Positions 1 to 6,042 of a stretch of 6,470 bases of DNA are shown here, piece after piece. The stretch's first letter is position 1. The number at the start of each line of letters is the position of its first letter. The translations under genes were made by a program, and so were the position numbers. The DNA is from Dehalococcoidales bacterium (GTDB taxonomy: Bacteria; Chloroflexota; Dehalococcoidia; Dehalococcoidales; Fen-1064): contig JAQTOJ010000111.1 of NCBI GenBank assembly GCA_028713395.1, positions 1-6,470 of the forward strand, written 5' to 3'. The notes below the pieces were generated by a model. The model had not been told where the DNA came from, did not search any database, and was given only the letters and a program-made list of their open reading frames with translations.

Positions 1-243
1 GTTTTTCATCGTTTGTTCGAATCTGGACATCAGGGTAGATACGGTCTGGACAAATTCCGCCATGAATTCCACTCTCACGAACATCAAGGCTTTGGCTTCT
101 GTGTTGCCGAACGCTAAAAGCTTGGTGCCTGGGGGTATTTCCAGTTCCCGCCGCGCTTCTGCCGGTATGGCGATCTGTCCGCGTTCGCCCACGGTCACCG
201 CCCCGTAAAATTTGGGGATTTTATCCATGATGTTATAAACCAT
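1..243 (-). CDS. AbrB/MazE/SpoVT-family DNA-binding protein (C-terminus cut by window edge)
   Basis: The minus-strand frame is open from an ATG at 243 to the window edge, giving 81 residues with no stop. Residues 14-40 read GAVTVGERGQIAIPAEARRE and then LEIPPGT, the swapped-hairpin AbrB/SpoVT signature (a conserved GQI.IP.E.R..L.I..G). Family members bind DNA as dimers or tetramers and act as transition-state regulators, sporulation regulators or antitoxins. Residues after about 55 (KALMFVRVEFMAEFVQTVST) look like the start of a helical C-terminal extension, so this is probably a stand-alone regulator and not a short MazE-type antitoxin; no toxin gene is visible on this side. The start is fixed by AGGAGG (249-254, minus) five bases upstream of the ATG. 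The repeat array just upstream suggests autoregulation, which is an inference. The family call is confident, but the target genes are unknown. Confidence 0.88.
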   Translation of the reverse strand, partial: MVYNIMDKIPKFYGAVTVGERGQIAIPAEARRELEIPPGTKLLAFGNTEAKALMFVRVEFMAEFVQTVSTLMSRFEQTMKN

Positions 244-248
244 TTCTA

Positions 249-254
249 CCTCCT
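249..254 (-). promoter_or_regulatory. Strong ribosome binding site of the AbrB-type gene
   Basis: On the minus strand AGGAGG lies five bases before the ATG at 243. It decides this start over the internal ATG five codons further in, which has no such motif at the right distance. Confidence 0.8.
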
Positions 255-259
255 ATTGG

Positions 260-295
260 GGTATGCTATACATACCATAGCATACTTATCATACC
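260..295 (-). promoter_or_regulatory. Probable operator: CATAC/GTATG repeat array upstream of the AbrB-type gene
   Basis: On the plus strand CATAC begins at 271, 281 and 290, about one helical turn apart, and an inverted copy GGTATG lies at 260-265. Within this, GTATGCTAT (261-269) and ATAGCATAC (277-285) form a perfect 9-bp inverted repeat around a 7-base spacer. A -10-like TATGAT on the minus strand (293-288) falls inside the array, although no convincing -35 precedes it. AbrB-fold proteins often repress their own promoter through clustered short repeats, so autoregulation is the likely role. The repeats are seen directly; their function is inferred. Confidence 0.55.
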
Positions 296-330
296 TGGTT
301 CATAGGTAAAAACTATTATTTTTCCCAAAG

Positions 331-364
331 AAAAAAGGTGGTTGCGCGAAGGCAACCACCTTTT
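331..364 (-). terminator. Intrinsic terminator of the CoA-transferase gene, possibly bidirectional
   Basis: GGTGGTTGC (337-345) pairs perfectly with GCAACCACC (352-360) around a 6-base loop. Read on the minus strand, the stem is followed by six T residues and then CTTT, a classical Rho-independent terminator 21 bases beyond the stop of the minus-strand gene ending at 385. The other side has only four T residues, so plus-strand termination would be weaker. It also separates this gene from the AbrB-type gene, which therefore needs its own promoter. Confidence 0.88.
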
Positions 365-384
365 ATACGTGTCAAACCGGCAAA

Positions 385-1611
385 CTAAAGAATGATGCCC
401 TTTTCTTTCAGCCCGGCAATGTCCTCCCATGAATAATCGACGCTCAATAAAATCTCTTCGGTATCCTGTCCTATCTCCGGGGCGGCTTTTTTCACCTCGG
501 CGGGATTCTCCACGAATTTCACCGGCGTCATCACCACCTTGACATTGGTGGCGGTGGGATGATGCAGTGGCACAAAGAAGTTATTGGCCAGCGCCTGCGA
601 ATCGGCAATGACTTCCTGCGGGCTTTGCACGCGGCCGTAAATGACGTTATGCTGCCGGAACAAAACCTCCCATTCTTTCTGGGTTTTCTTCGCCATTTCG
701 GCATCGATGATTTTGATCAATTCTTCGCAGTGCTCGAACCGTGTGGCAATAGTATTGAACCTGGGGTCTTGTTCCAGTTCCGGCCGCCCGATGGCTTTAC
801 AAAAGCCGCTCCAGGTCAAATCCGGCTGCAAATTCGCCAGCCAGAACCATCGGTCGTCCTTCGTTCGGTAGTTGTTCCAAATGGGATTGCGGGCTTTGGT
901 GCGGTCGTGTTTGACCGGCTCCCTTCCCAATAAAGCCGGTTGTATGTCTTCCGCGTCTGTCCAGACGCCTGTTTGGTACAAGGAAAACTCCAGTTTTTGC
1001 CCTTTGCCTGTCTTCATTTTGTGAATATAGGCCGCCAGGACGCCGCCGGTCATGTGCGCGCCCACCACGCGGTCCATCATGCCGCCGCGCTGGGGTGGCG
1101 GGGTGCCGTTAGGTTCGCCCATCATGTACATTAAACCGGAACGCGCCCAGGCCGCCGCATAATCAAAACCCCGTTCATCTTTATCAGGACCGACCGTGCC
1201 GTAGCCGGTGAGCACGGCATAGACCACCGAGGGGTTGATTTTCTTCAGCGTGGCGTAATCTGCTCCCAGCTTCTCCAGCGTGCCTACCTCGTAGTTGGTC
1301 ATGAAGATATCGGCCCATTTCACCAGTTTGTAAAAAGCATCGCGTCCCTCTTTTGATTTTAAGTTGAGCGCGATACCCCTTTTCCCCCGGTTGAGAAATT
1401 GAAAATACCAGCCGATATTCCCGTAATCTTTTTCTGCTTTGGCAATTTCTTCCGCCGTGATCGGCAACCCGATACCGCGGGCCATGTCGCCCGTCAGGGG
1501 TTCCACTTTGATCACATCCGCGCCCCAATCCGCCATCGCCGCGGCTGCGGCCGGCACGGCCACCACGTGCCCCATTTCTAATACTTTTACACCTTCAAGT
1601 ACGCCAGACAT
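385..1611 (-). CDS. Class III (CaiB/BaiF, formyl-CoA-transferase family) acyl-CoA transferase
   Basis: This 408-residue protein has the usual length for family III CoA-transferases, which move CoA between an acyl-CoA and a free acid in the cytoplasm through a mixed anhydride on an active-site aspartate. The N-terminal part (GVKVLEMGHVVAVPAAAAAM, then DWGADVIKVEPLTGDMAR) is the family signature. NLKSKEG (83-89), TGYGTVGPDKDERGFDY (135-151) and TGKGQKLEFSLY (201-212) follow in the expected order. Asp180 in RGGMMDRVVGAHMTGG is in the position of the catalytic Asp (Asp169 of formyl-CoA transferase). The KDDRWFWLANLQPD segment (251-264) and the FDYAAAWARSG stretch recall the 2-hydroxyacyl/aryl-lactate CoA-transferases such as FldA and HadA, so a 2-hydroxy or aromatic acid is one possible substrate; this is a guess. 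GGAAGGAG lies 9-10 bases before the ATG. It stands alone, divergent from the dap genes and ended by its own terminator, with no dehydratase beside it to name the pathway. Confidence 0.9.
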   Translation of the reverse strand: MSGVLEGVKVLEMGHVVAVPAAAAAMADWGADVIKVEPLTGDMARGIGLPITAEEIAKAEKDYGNIGWYFQFLNRGKRGIALNLKSKEGRDAFYKLVKWADIFMTNYEVGTLEKLGADYATLKKINPSVVYAVLTGYGTVGPDKDERGFDYAAAWARSGLMYMMGEPNGTPPPQRGGMMDRVVGAHMTGGVLAAYIHKMKTGKGQKLEFSLYQTGVWTDAEDIQPALLGREPVKHDRTKARNPIWNNYRTKDDRWFWLANLQPDLTWSGFCKAIGRPELEQDPRFNTIATRFEHCEELIKIIDAEMAKKTQKEWEVLFRQHNVIYGRVQSPQEVIADSQALANNFFVPLHHPTATNVKVVMTPVKFVENPAEVKKAAPEIGQDTEEILLSVDYSWEDIAGLKEKGIIL

Positions 1612-1645
1612 CGCAATTCACTCCTTCCGCATATCAAAATTTTTA

Positions 1646-1725
1646 CGAATTTGCTTAATATCACAATATACTTTTTTACGGTTGCGGGCAAATTCAACCC
1701 GGCTGTAAATCCGTTCGAATTTGCT
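1646..1725. repeat. Three GAATTTGC motifs in the divergent promoter region
   Basis: CGAATTTGCT occurs at 1646-1655 and again at 1716-1725, exactly 70 bp apart. An inverted copy, GCAAATTC, lies between them at 1688-1695. The right copy overlaps the putative -35 region of the rightward promoter. The middle copy overlaps a weak -35 candidate of the leftward gene, and the left copy falls in that gene's leader. The placement suggests a shared regulator site, but AT-rich 8-mers can recur by chance. Confidence 0.4.
1665..1692 (-). promoter_or_regulatory. Weak candidate promoter of the CoA-transferase gene
   Basis: On the minus strand TTTGCC (1692-1687) and TATATT (1670-1665) are separated by 16 bases. 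The -10 matches the consensus at five of six positions but the -35 is poor. The position, about 55 bases before the start codon, is reasonable. It is offered only as the best of several AT-rich possibilities here. Confidence 0.3.
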
Positions 1726-1743
1726 GTGGACATTTGCTATAAT
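1714..1743 (+). promoter_or_regulatory. Probable promoter of the dapF-dapL-hflX operon (extended -10)
   Basis: A perfect TATAAT lies at 1738-1743 and is directly preceded by TGC, giving an extended -10 element. The -35 candidate TTCGAA (1714-1719, 18-base spacing) is poor, as often tolerated with an extended -10. Transcription would start near 1750, leaving a leader of about 230 nt before dapF. Confidence 0.6.
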
Positions 1744-1749
1744 GCGAAC

Positions 1750-1981
1750 TTGGAGTTGGCAAAAAAGCAGAACTGATAAGCTTACCATTAATTATTGGGC
1801 CTGCCGCTGGAAAATCTGCTGATATGGATGTACTATTAAGAGAGTAACTAAATATCGGTGGTGGCATTGGAATCCCGGCATGGCCTGAAAAAGAATCGAT
1901 GTAAAAGTTAGGCGTGCCCGGTATCGCGGCGGATTTATGAAAATGAAAAGACAATTCACCTGAGAGGACTGCTAAAATAGA
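1750..1981 (+). other. Long 5' leader of dapF; no recognised riboswitch
   Basis: If the extended -10 promoter is used, about 230 nt precede the dapF start. I could not match the conserved core of a lysine riboswitch or any other known leader, and there is no hairpin plus T-tract that would make an obvious attenuator. AGCAGA (near 1768) could pair with TCTGCT (near 1815), a weak long-range stem only. Very short ATG frames occur, none with a convincing ribosome site. An open minus-strand frame crosses this stretch (1954-1694) but has no ribosome site and a low-complexity product, so I do not call it. Confidence 0.35.
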
Positions 1982-2836
1982 ATGAAGTTTACCAAAATGC
2001 AGGGCGCCGGCAATGACTTCGTGGTAATCCGGACGAGAATAGAAAACCGCGATTGGTCGAAACTGGCGGTAGATATGTGCAACCGTAATTACGGCGTGGG
2101 CGCAGACGGGTTATTATTACTCCTCCCTTCAAAAGTCGCTGACTTCAAAATGCGTATCTTGAACGCGGACGGTTCCGAATCTAAGGCTTGCGGCAACGGT
2201 ATGCGTTGCCTGGTAAAATTGTTCCTCGATGAAGCGGATGCAGAACGCAAAGACACCGAGGTCACTATCGAAACAGTCGCCGGTATCCGGCGCGCCAAAA
2301 TTCACCGCCGCCAGGGCAAGGTCACGGAAATCCAGGCGAGTATGGGTGAACCGCGGGTCGGGCACAACGGCGAATCTGTGACACTGCATAAAGACAGCAA
2401 TATAGTTGACATAACTAATGACATGAACCGCCTGGTCAAGGTGGACGGCAAGGATTTATTATTACACCTCGTGACGATCGGTAACCCGCACGCGGTGCAT
2501 TTCACCAAAGATGATATTACCGAATATCCGCTCTCTAAAATCGGGCCTAAAGTAGAACAACACCGTTTATTCCCGGATGAGACCAATTATGAAGTCGTCA
2601 AAGTTTTGAACCGGCGGGAAGTGGAGGCGCGCGTTTGGGAGCGGGGAGTGGGCGAAACGTTGGCTTGCGGCAGCGGCGCCTGCGCCATCACCGTCGCCGG
2701 CAGATTATTGGGCTACCTGGATAGTAAAGTCGATGTGAAATTACCCGGAGGCACTTTAACCGTCGAATGGCAAGGTCAGGGAGAAGTTTTTCTCAGCGGC
2801 CCGGCCGTGACGGTTTACAGCGGCTCCTGGTCGTAA
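1982..2836 (+). CDS. dapF: Diaminopimelate epimerase
   Basis: The 284-residue product is a cofactor-independent epimerase that inverts one stereocentre of LL-diaminopimelate to give meso-diaminopimelate, the precursor of lysine and of many peptidoglycan cross-links. It opens with MKFTKMQGAGNDFVV, the DapF N-terminal signature. GVGADGLL (38-45), NADGSESKACGNGMRC (61-76) and ERGVGETLACGSGACA (220-235) are all present. The two catalytic cysteines, acting as base and acid on the two faces of the substrate, are Cys70 and Cys229. Length agrees with the usual 270-285 residues, and the two halves show the expected pseudo-repeat. The start is favoured by the conserved N-terminus; GAGAGGA (1962-1968) sits 13 bases upstream, a rather long spacing. 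The gene is first of a tight rightward cluster, 40 nt before the enzyme that would supply its substrate. Confidence 0.97.
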   Translation: MKFTKMQGAGNDFVVIRTRIENRDWSKLAVDMCNRNYGVGADGLLLLLPSKVADFKMRILNADGSESKACGNGMRCLVKLFLDEADAERKDTEVTIETVAGIRRAKIHRRQGKVTEIQASMGEPRVGHNGESVTLHKDSNIVDITNDMNRLVKVDGKDLLLHLVTIGNPHAVHFTKDDITEYPLSKIGPKVEQHRLFPDETNYEVVKVLNRREVEARVWERGVGETLACGSGACAITVAGRLLGYLDSKVDVKLPGGTLTVEWQGQGEVFLSGPAVTVYSGSWS

Positions 2837-2876
2837 AATCTCCACATCACAATTATAATTTACTGGAGTTTGAAAT

Positions 2877-4064
2877 ATGCGTTTATCTCATAAGGTAGAG
2901 AAACTACCTCCGTATTTATTCGTGGAAATTTCCCGGAAAATCGCTGAGAAAAAAGCTAAAGGTGAAGATGTCGTCAGCTTCGGCATTGGCGATCCCGATA
3001 TCCCTACGCCGGCGCACATTATCGAACGTCTCTGCAAAGAAGCCCGGATCCCCGCCAACCAGCGTTATCCGGAATCGGAAGGGTTACCGGCTTTGCGGCA
3101 GGCCATCGCTGCCTGGTATGAAAAAAGATTCGGGGTCAAACTGGACCCGGATAAAGAAGTGGCGCCGCTCATCGGTTCTAAAGAAGGCATCGCGCACATC
3201 GCTTTTTGTCTGCTCGATCCCGGCGATACCGCGCTGGTGCCGGATCCCGGCTATCCGGTCTATGCCTTCGGCACTAATCTCGCCGGCGGACGTCCTTATT
3301 TCCTGAATCTGACGGAAAAGAACGGGTATCTGCCGGAGTTTAACCGTATTCCTGAAAACATCCTGGAAAAAACCAAGGTAATGTGGCTCAATTACCCCAA
3401 CAATCCTACCGGCGCTGTGGCTGACCTGGATTTTTTCAACAAAGCCGTTGAGTTCGCGAAAAAGTATAACATTTGTATCTGTCATGACGGACCTTATTCG
3501 GAGGTCGCCTTTGACGGCTATAAACCCGTGAGTTTCCTTCAGGCGGAGGGCGCCAAAGATGTCGGCATTGAATTCCACTCGCTCTCCAAGAGTTTCAATA
3601 TGACCGGCTGGAGAATCGGTATGGCCGTGGGCAACGCGGAAGCGATCGATGCCTTGAAACGTATGAAATCGAACCTGGATTCCGGCATCCCCCAGGCGAT
3701 CCAGTACGCCGCCATTGAAGCCTTGAACGGCCCGCAGGATGCCATCAAAGAACACAATGATATCTATCAGAGACGCCGCGATTTGGTGGTGGAAACACTG
3801 AATAAAATGGGTTTGCAGGCGCAGTTGCCTAAAGCCAGCCTTTATGTCTGGGCAAAAGTCCCGGAGGGTTTCACCTCCGCCGAATTTGCCGCCGATTTGT
3901 TGGATAAAGTAGGTGTGGTGGTCACACCCGGCAGCGGCTATGGCCGCAACGGCGAAGGTTATGTGCGGCTGTCTCTGACCATCCAGGACGCCATCTTGAT
4001 CAAGGGACTCTCCCGCATGGCGGATTGGCATGACTCCAAAAATATCATGCGTTACAAGAGATAA
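2877..4064 (+). CDS. dapL: LL-diaminopimelate aminotransferase (PLP, class I fold)
   Basis: This 395-residue fold-type I, PLP-dependent aminotransferase probably converts tetrahydrodipicolinate plus glutamate directly to LL-diaminopimelate, bypassing the succinyl or acetyl branches of lysine synthesis. Visible landmarks are GSKEG (100-104, phosphate-binding turn), NYPNNPTGA (172-180), HDGPYSE (203-209; Asp204 meets the pyridine nitrogen, Tyr207 the cofactor oxygen), SLSKSFNMTGWRIG (235-248; Lys238 forms the Schiff base) and GYVRLSL (361-367; Arg364 binds the substrate carboxylate). The N-terminus LPPYLFVEISRKIAEKKAKG is like that of the DapL proteins I recall from Dehalococcoides-type and methanogen-related lineages. 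Sequence alone cannot exclude another amino-acid aminotransferase, but the gene lying directly after dapF makes DapL the best call. GGAG (2865-2868) is eight bases before the ATG. No terminator separates it from the next gene. Confidence 0.88.
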   Translation: MRLSHKVEKLPPYLFVEISRKIAEKKAKGEDVVSFGIGDPDIPTPAHIIERLCKEARIPANQRYPESEGLPALRQAIAAWYEKRFGVKLDPDKEVAPLIGSKEGIAHIAFCLLDPGDTALVPDPGYPVYAFGTNLAGGRPYFLNLTEKNGYLPEFNRIPENILEKTKVMWLNYPNNPTGAVADLDFFNKAVEFAKKYNICICHDGPYSEVAFDGYKPVSFLQAEGAKDVGIEFHSLSKSFNMTGWRIGMAVGNAEAIDALKRMKSNLDSGIPQAIQYAAIEALNGPQDAIKEHNDIYQRRRDLVVETLNKMGLQAQLPKASLYVWAKVPEGFTSAEFAADLLDKVGVVVTPGSGYGRNGEGYVRLSLTIQDAILIKGLSRMADWHDSKNIMRYKR

Positions 4065-4099
4065 CTTTACATAATACCAGAAGGGCATGAGAGAACAAT

Positions 4100-5269
4100 A
4101 TGAGTAAAAACACCGTCCCGGTGATATCGTCCCGCGAGCGTGCTTTACTCGTGACCGTCGGGGTGAAGGGCGATGCCGCTGTTGTCTCTCCTGAGGTCTC
4201 CCAGGCAGAACTGGTGGAACTGGCATTTTCCGCCGGTGTTGATGTCGCCGGTAAAATCATTCAAAACCTGAATAATCCCGTGCCGGCAACCTATATCGGC
4301 AAGGGCAAGCTCGCCGAGATCATCGAAATGAAATCCACGACAAACTACGATGTCGTGATCTTCGATGACGAACTCAGTCCTTTGCAGCAGAAAAACCTGG
4401 AAGACGAGCTCAAGGTCAAGGTCATCGACCGGGTAGCTTTGATTCTGGATATCTTCTCCAAACGCGCCCGCACCCGTGAAGGCAAATTACAGGTGGAACT
4501 GGCACAGCACCAGTATCTTTTGCCCAGGCTCGCGGGACAGTGGAGCCATCTGGAAAGATTGGGCGGCGGCATCGGCACCAGAGGCCCGGGTGAATCCCAG
4601 TTGGAAACTGACCGGCGTCTCATCAAGAAGCGCATCCAGAAACTCGAAGAACAAATTGAAAAGATCCGCGATCAGCGTTACCTCAATCGTCAGAACCGTA
4701 TCCGCAGCGGCATTCCGGTGGTGGCGCTGGTCGGTTATACCAATGCCGGTAAAAGCACTTTATTGAATGCCCTTAGCCAGGCCGGTGTCGAAAGCGAGAA
4801 TAAAGTCTTTACCACTTTGGATCCCACGACACGGCGCATTAGATTACATAATGATAAGACCATTTTGTTGAGCGATACGGTGGGGTTTATCCGCAAACTG
4901 CCGCCGGTCATCGTTTCCGCCTTTCGCGCCACTCTTGAAGAACTGGCCGAGGCCGATCTGTTGTTGAATGTCGTGGATTTTGCTTCACCCCATGCCGCGG
5001 AAGAATGTCAGACCGTGGAAACTATTTTGTCGGATCTGAAACTCGATGTGAAACCGCGGATCACCGTTTTGAATAAAATCGATAAACTGCTGGAAAAAGA
5101 TAAAACCTGGTCGGAAGAACTTGCCCTTGATTATTTTTATTCCATGCCGCGTGACGACGATAAAAATACCGTTTTTGTTTCCGCTGCTAAAAAATGGGGC
5201 TTAACCCAACTGTTAACCCGGACCGCGGAGATTTTAGCCTATAAAAGCGGTTATCACCCCTCAGTTTGA
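4100..5269 (+). CDS. hflX: GTPase HflX, ribosome-associated
   Basis: The 389-residue product is a translational GTPase-like protein of the Obg-HflX superfamily. HflX binds the 50S subunit and in several bacteria splits stalled or hibernating ribosomes after stress. The HflX-specific N-terminal domain spans about 15-165 and includes NPVPATYIGKGKLAEI and GGGIGTRGPGESQLETDRR (155-173). A basic, probably coiled-coil linker follows (about 170-195). The G domain shows G1 GYTNAGKS (212-219), G2 around FTTLDPTTR (237-245), G3 DTVG (259-262), G4 NKID (325-328) and G5 SAAK (361-364), all intact. The C-terminal extension is short (E. coli HflX is about 426 residues). The gene starts 35 nt after dapL with a weak GAGAG site, and an upstream ATG at 4087 in another frame hits a stop after six codons. 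It probably shares the dap transcript; no functional link to lysine is implied. Confidence 0.96.
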   Translation: MSKNTVPVISSRERALLVTVGVKGDAAVVSPEVSQAELVELAFSAGVDVAGKIIQNLNNPVPATYIGKGKLAEIIEMKSTTNYDVVIFDDELSPLQQKNLEDELKVKVIDRVALILDIFSKRARTREGKLQVELAQHQYLLPRLAGQWSHLERLGGGIGTRGPGESQLETDRRLIKKRIQKLEEQIEKIRDQRYLNRQNRIRSGIPVVALVGYTNAGKSTLLNALSQAGVESENKVFTTLDPTTRRIRLHNDKTILLSDTVGFIRKLPPVIVSAFRATLEELAEADLLLNVVDFASPHAAEECQTVETILSDLKLDVKPRITVLNKIDKLLEKDKTWSEELALDYFYSMPRDDDKNTVFVSAAKKWGLTQLLTRTAEILAYKSGYHPSV

Positions 5270-5470
5270 AGCTGCGACGCGCTGTAAGCCAAAAATAGAC
5301 CGTTTCACCTTTTCCGGAGTATTTAGATACTGCTGACCTCATCAATAACCGGGATATTTTTTGGGCTAACCACATTTTTCAAGTATTGAGAAATATGGCT
5401 TTTTCTGTATAGTTATATTTACTGAATATATTATCTACTTACTTTTCGTGGAACTTTTACTTTCTTTGAA

Positions 5471-5525
5471 TTTTACATTTATTTGTAAAACTATTATTCC
5501 CGGGAATTTCATGTTTTGTTTTACA
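5471..5525. repeat. Clustered inverted and direct repeats in AT-rich spacer
   Basis: TTTTACA (5471-5477) and TGTAAAA (5484-5490) form a 7-bp hairpin with a 6-base loop. A 12-bp perfect palindrome ATTCCCGGGAAT (5496-5507) and a further direct TTTTACA (5519-5525) follow within 36 bases. The arrangement could be a protein-binding site, but it is too AT-rich to exclude chance for the short repeat. Confidence 0.4.
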
Positions 5526-5551
5526 ACCAAACCTGTAATTGTAATTATTGA

Positions 5552-5632
5552 GAACCGCTGCCGTTAACCGAAGACTCTGCGGTAGTGGACGCGCTTCAAT
5601 CGATCATCAACTCCAGTCAATCCAGCCCATGA
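5552..5632 (+). pseudogene. Possible remnant of a gene 3' end (26 codons)
   Basis: Between a TGA at 5549-5551 and a TGA at 5630-5632 one frame reads EPLPLTEDSAVVDALQSIIN and six more residues (SSQSSP). The composition is protein-like, unlike the AT-rich DNA before it, and the local base composition rises to that of the core genes. There is no start with a ribosome site. It may be the surviving tail of a deleted gene, or coincidence; I do not recognise the family. Confidence 0.2.
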
Positions 5633-5745
5633 TTTATGTAAACCCGCCTCGATTTCCCCAGATTATAAGGGCGCATAATATATGTTATGTAAAGTGGGTG
5701 TAGGCACGAGTACCCCCAAAAAAGACTACGTAACAAAAAATTATG

Positions 5746-5751
5746 AAGGAG
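5746..5751 (+). promoter_or_regulatory. Ribosome binding site of the cysteine-rich small gene
   Basis: AAGGAG lies six bases before the ATG at 5758. An upstream ATG at 5744 overlapping it runs into a stop after four codons, so 5758 is the start. Confidence 0.7.
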
Positions 5752-5757
5752 CCCTAA

Positions 5758-5943
5758 ATGATAGTCCAGTGTTCTAACAACCAGTGTAAATTGTTTGGCT
5801 GGTGCAGCCATTCTAACCCTCATATTCACCGGGACAACTGTAAACCTACCGGCTACGGTAGTAATGAAAGCCCCACAAGTCATTGTAGCGATTGTATTGA
5901 AGTCCACGGTTTTTCCTTTCGGGAACTACATTCTAGCACATAG
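5758..5943 (+). CDS. Cysteine/histidine-rich small protein of unknown function, probably metal-binding
   Basis: The 61-residue product has six cysteines (5, 10, 16, 28, 43, 46) and six histidines (18, 22, 24, 42, 50, 58). The spacing C-x4-C-x5-C with SHSNPH directly after it, then C28 and a closing C-x2-C (43-46), looks like a small zinc-binding module. I recall similar C...C.....C.HS.PH...C patterns in small hypothetical proteins, many phage-borne, but cannot name a family. No signal peptide or membrane segment is visible. AAGGAG six bases upstream supports real translation. The gene stands 488 bp from hflX and 99 bp from the next small gene, in an area without recognisable neighbours. Against it, a 96-residue frame overlaps on the minus strand, but that product lacks any comparable motif. 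Confidence 0.65.
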   Translation: MIVQCSNNQCKLFGWCSHSNPHIHRDNCKPTGYGSNESPTSHCSDCIEVHGFSFRELHSST

Positions 5944-5953
5944 TCAATGTCAA
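5914..5953 (-). promoter_or_regulatory. Possible antisense promoter over the end of the cysteine-rich gene
   Basis: On the minus strand a perfect TTGACA (5953-5948) is followed after 17 bases by TGTAGT (5930-5925), four of six matches to the -10 consensus. AAAGGA (5919-5914) and a GTG at 5907 lie just beyond, opening a 96-codon minus-strand frame to 5617. That product has no motif I recognise. The -10 is weak, and the site may be fortuitous. Confidence 0.25.
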
Positions 5954-6030
5954 GCCTAACGGTTTTGTACCAAAAACTTTGACTTTACGTGCTTCATTCC
6001 GTTCTTTGTCCGAAAGGAAAATACAATTTT

Positions 6031-6038
6031 AGGAGAGG
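6031..6038 (+). promoter_or_regulatory. Ribosome binding site fixing a GTG start
   Basis: AGGAGAGG ends four bases before the GTG at 6043 (seven bases counted from AGGAG). No ATG lies in the frame at a better distance, so GTG is taken as the start. Confidence 0.7.
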
Positions 6039-6042
6039 TTAA

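Larger units (their letters stand above)
5270..5757. other. 488-bp AT-rich intergenic region with palindromes and a coding-like remnant
   Basis: No convincing gene, tRNA or clear intrinsic terminator was found here. About 5380-5550 is markedly more AT-rich than the preceding genes. It contains TTTTACA/TGTAAAA (5471-5477 and 5484-5490), a perfect 12-bp palindrome ATTCCCGGGAAT (5496-5507) and a second TTTTACA (5519-5525). A short coding-like stretch (5552-5632) follows. -10-like hexamers near 5664 and 5674 could serve the small gene at 5758, but none has a fitting -35. The region marks the transition from housekeeping genes to unrecognised small ones and may be the edge of an acquired segment; this is an inference. 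Confidence 0.5.

Noticed and set aside
559..933. 124-codon plus-strand frame inside the CoA-transferase gene
   Set aside because: The minus strand encodes a full family III CoA-transferase with catalytic residue; the plus frame has no recognisable motif or ribosome site.
1694..1954. 86-codon minus-strand frame in the dapF leader
   Set aside because: No ribosome site, low-complexity Ser/Pro-rich product without motifs, and it overlaps the likely dapF promoter.
3084..4226. 380-codon open frame on the minus strand opposite dapL
   Set aside because: It is antisense to a gene with complete aminotransferase motifs; its product is rich in His, Arg and Ile with no domain signature, as expected for a shadow frame.
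5696..5719. GGGT...ACCC followed by an A-tract, considered as a terminator
   Set aside because: The stem is only four base pairs with a long loop and is followed by A, not T, on the plus strand.
5961..5977. GGTTTTGTACCAAAAAC as an inverted repeat or attachment site
   Set aside because: The arms do not pair in register beyond a few bases, and no second copy is seen in the window.
5979..6027. TTGACT and TACAAT considered as a promoter for the acidic small gene
   Set aside because: The two hexamers are 37 bases apart, and the -10-like hexamer lies almost on the ribosome site.
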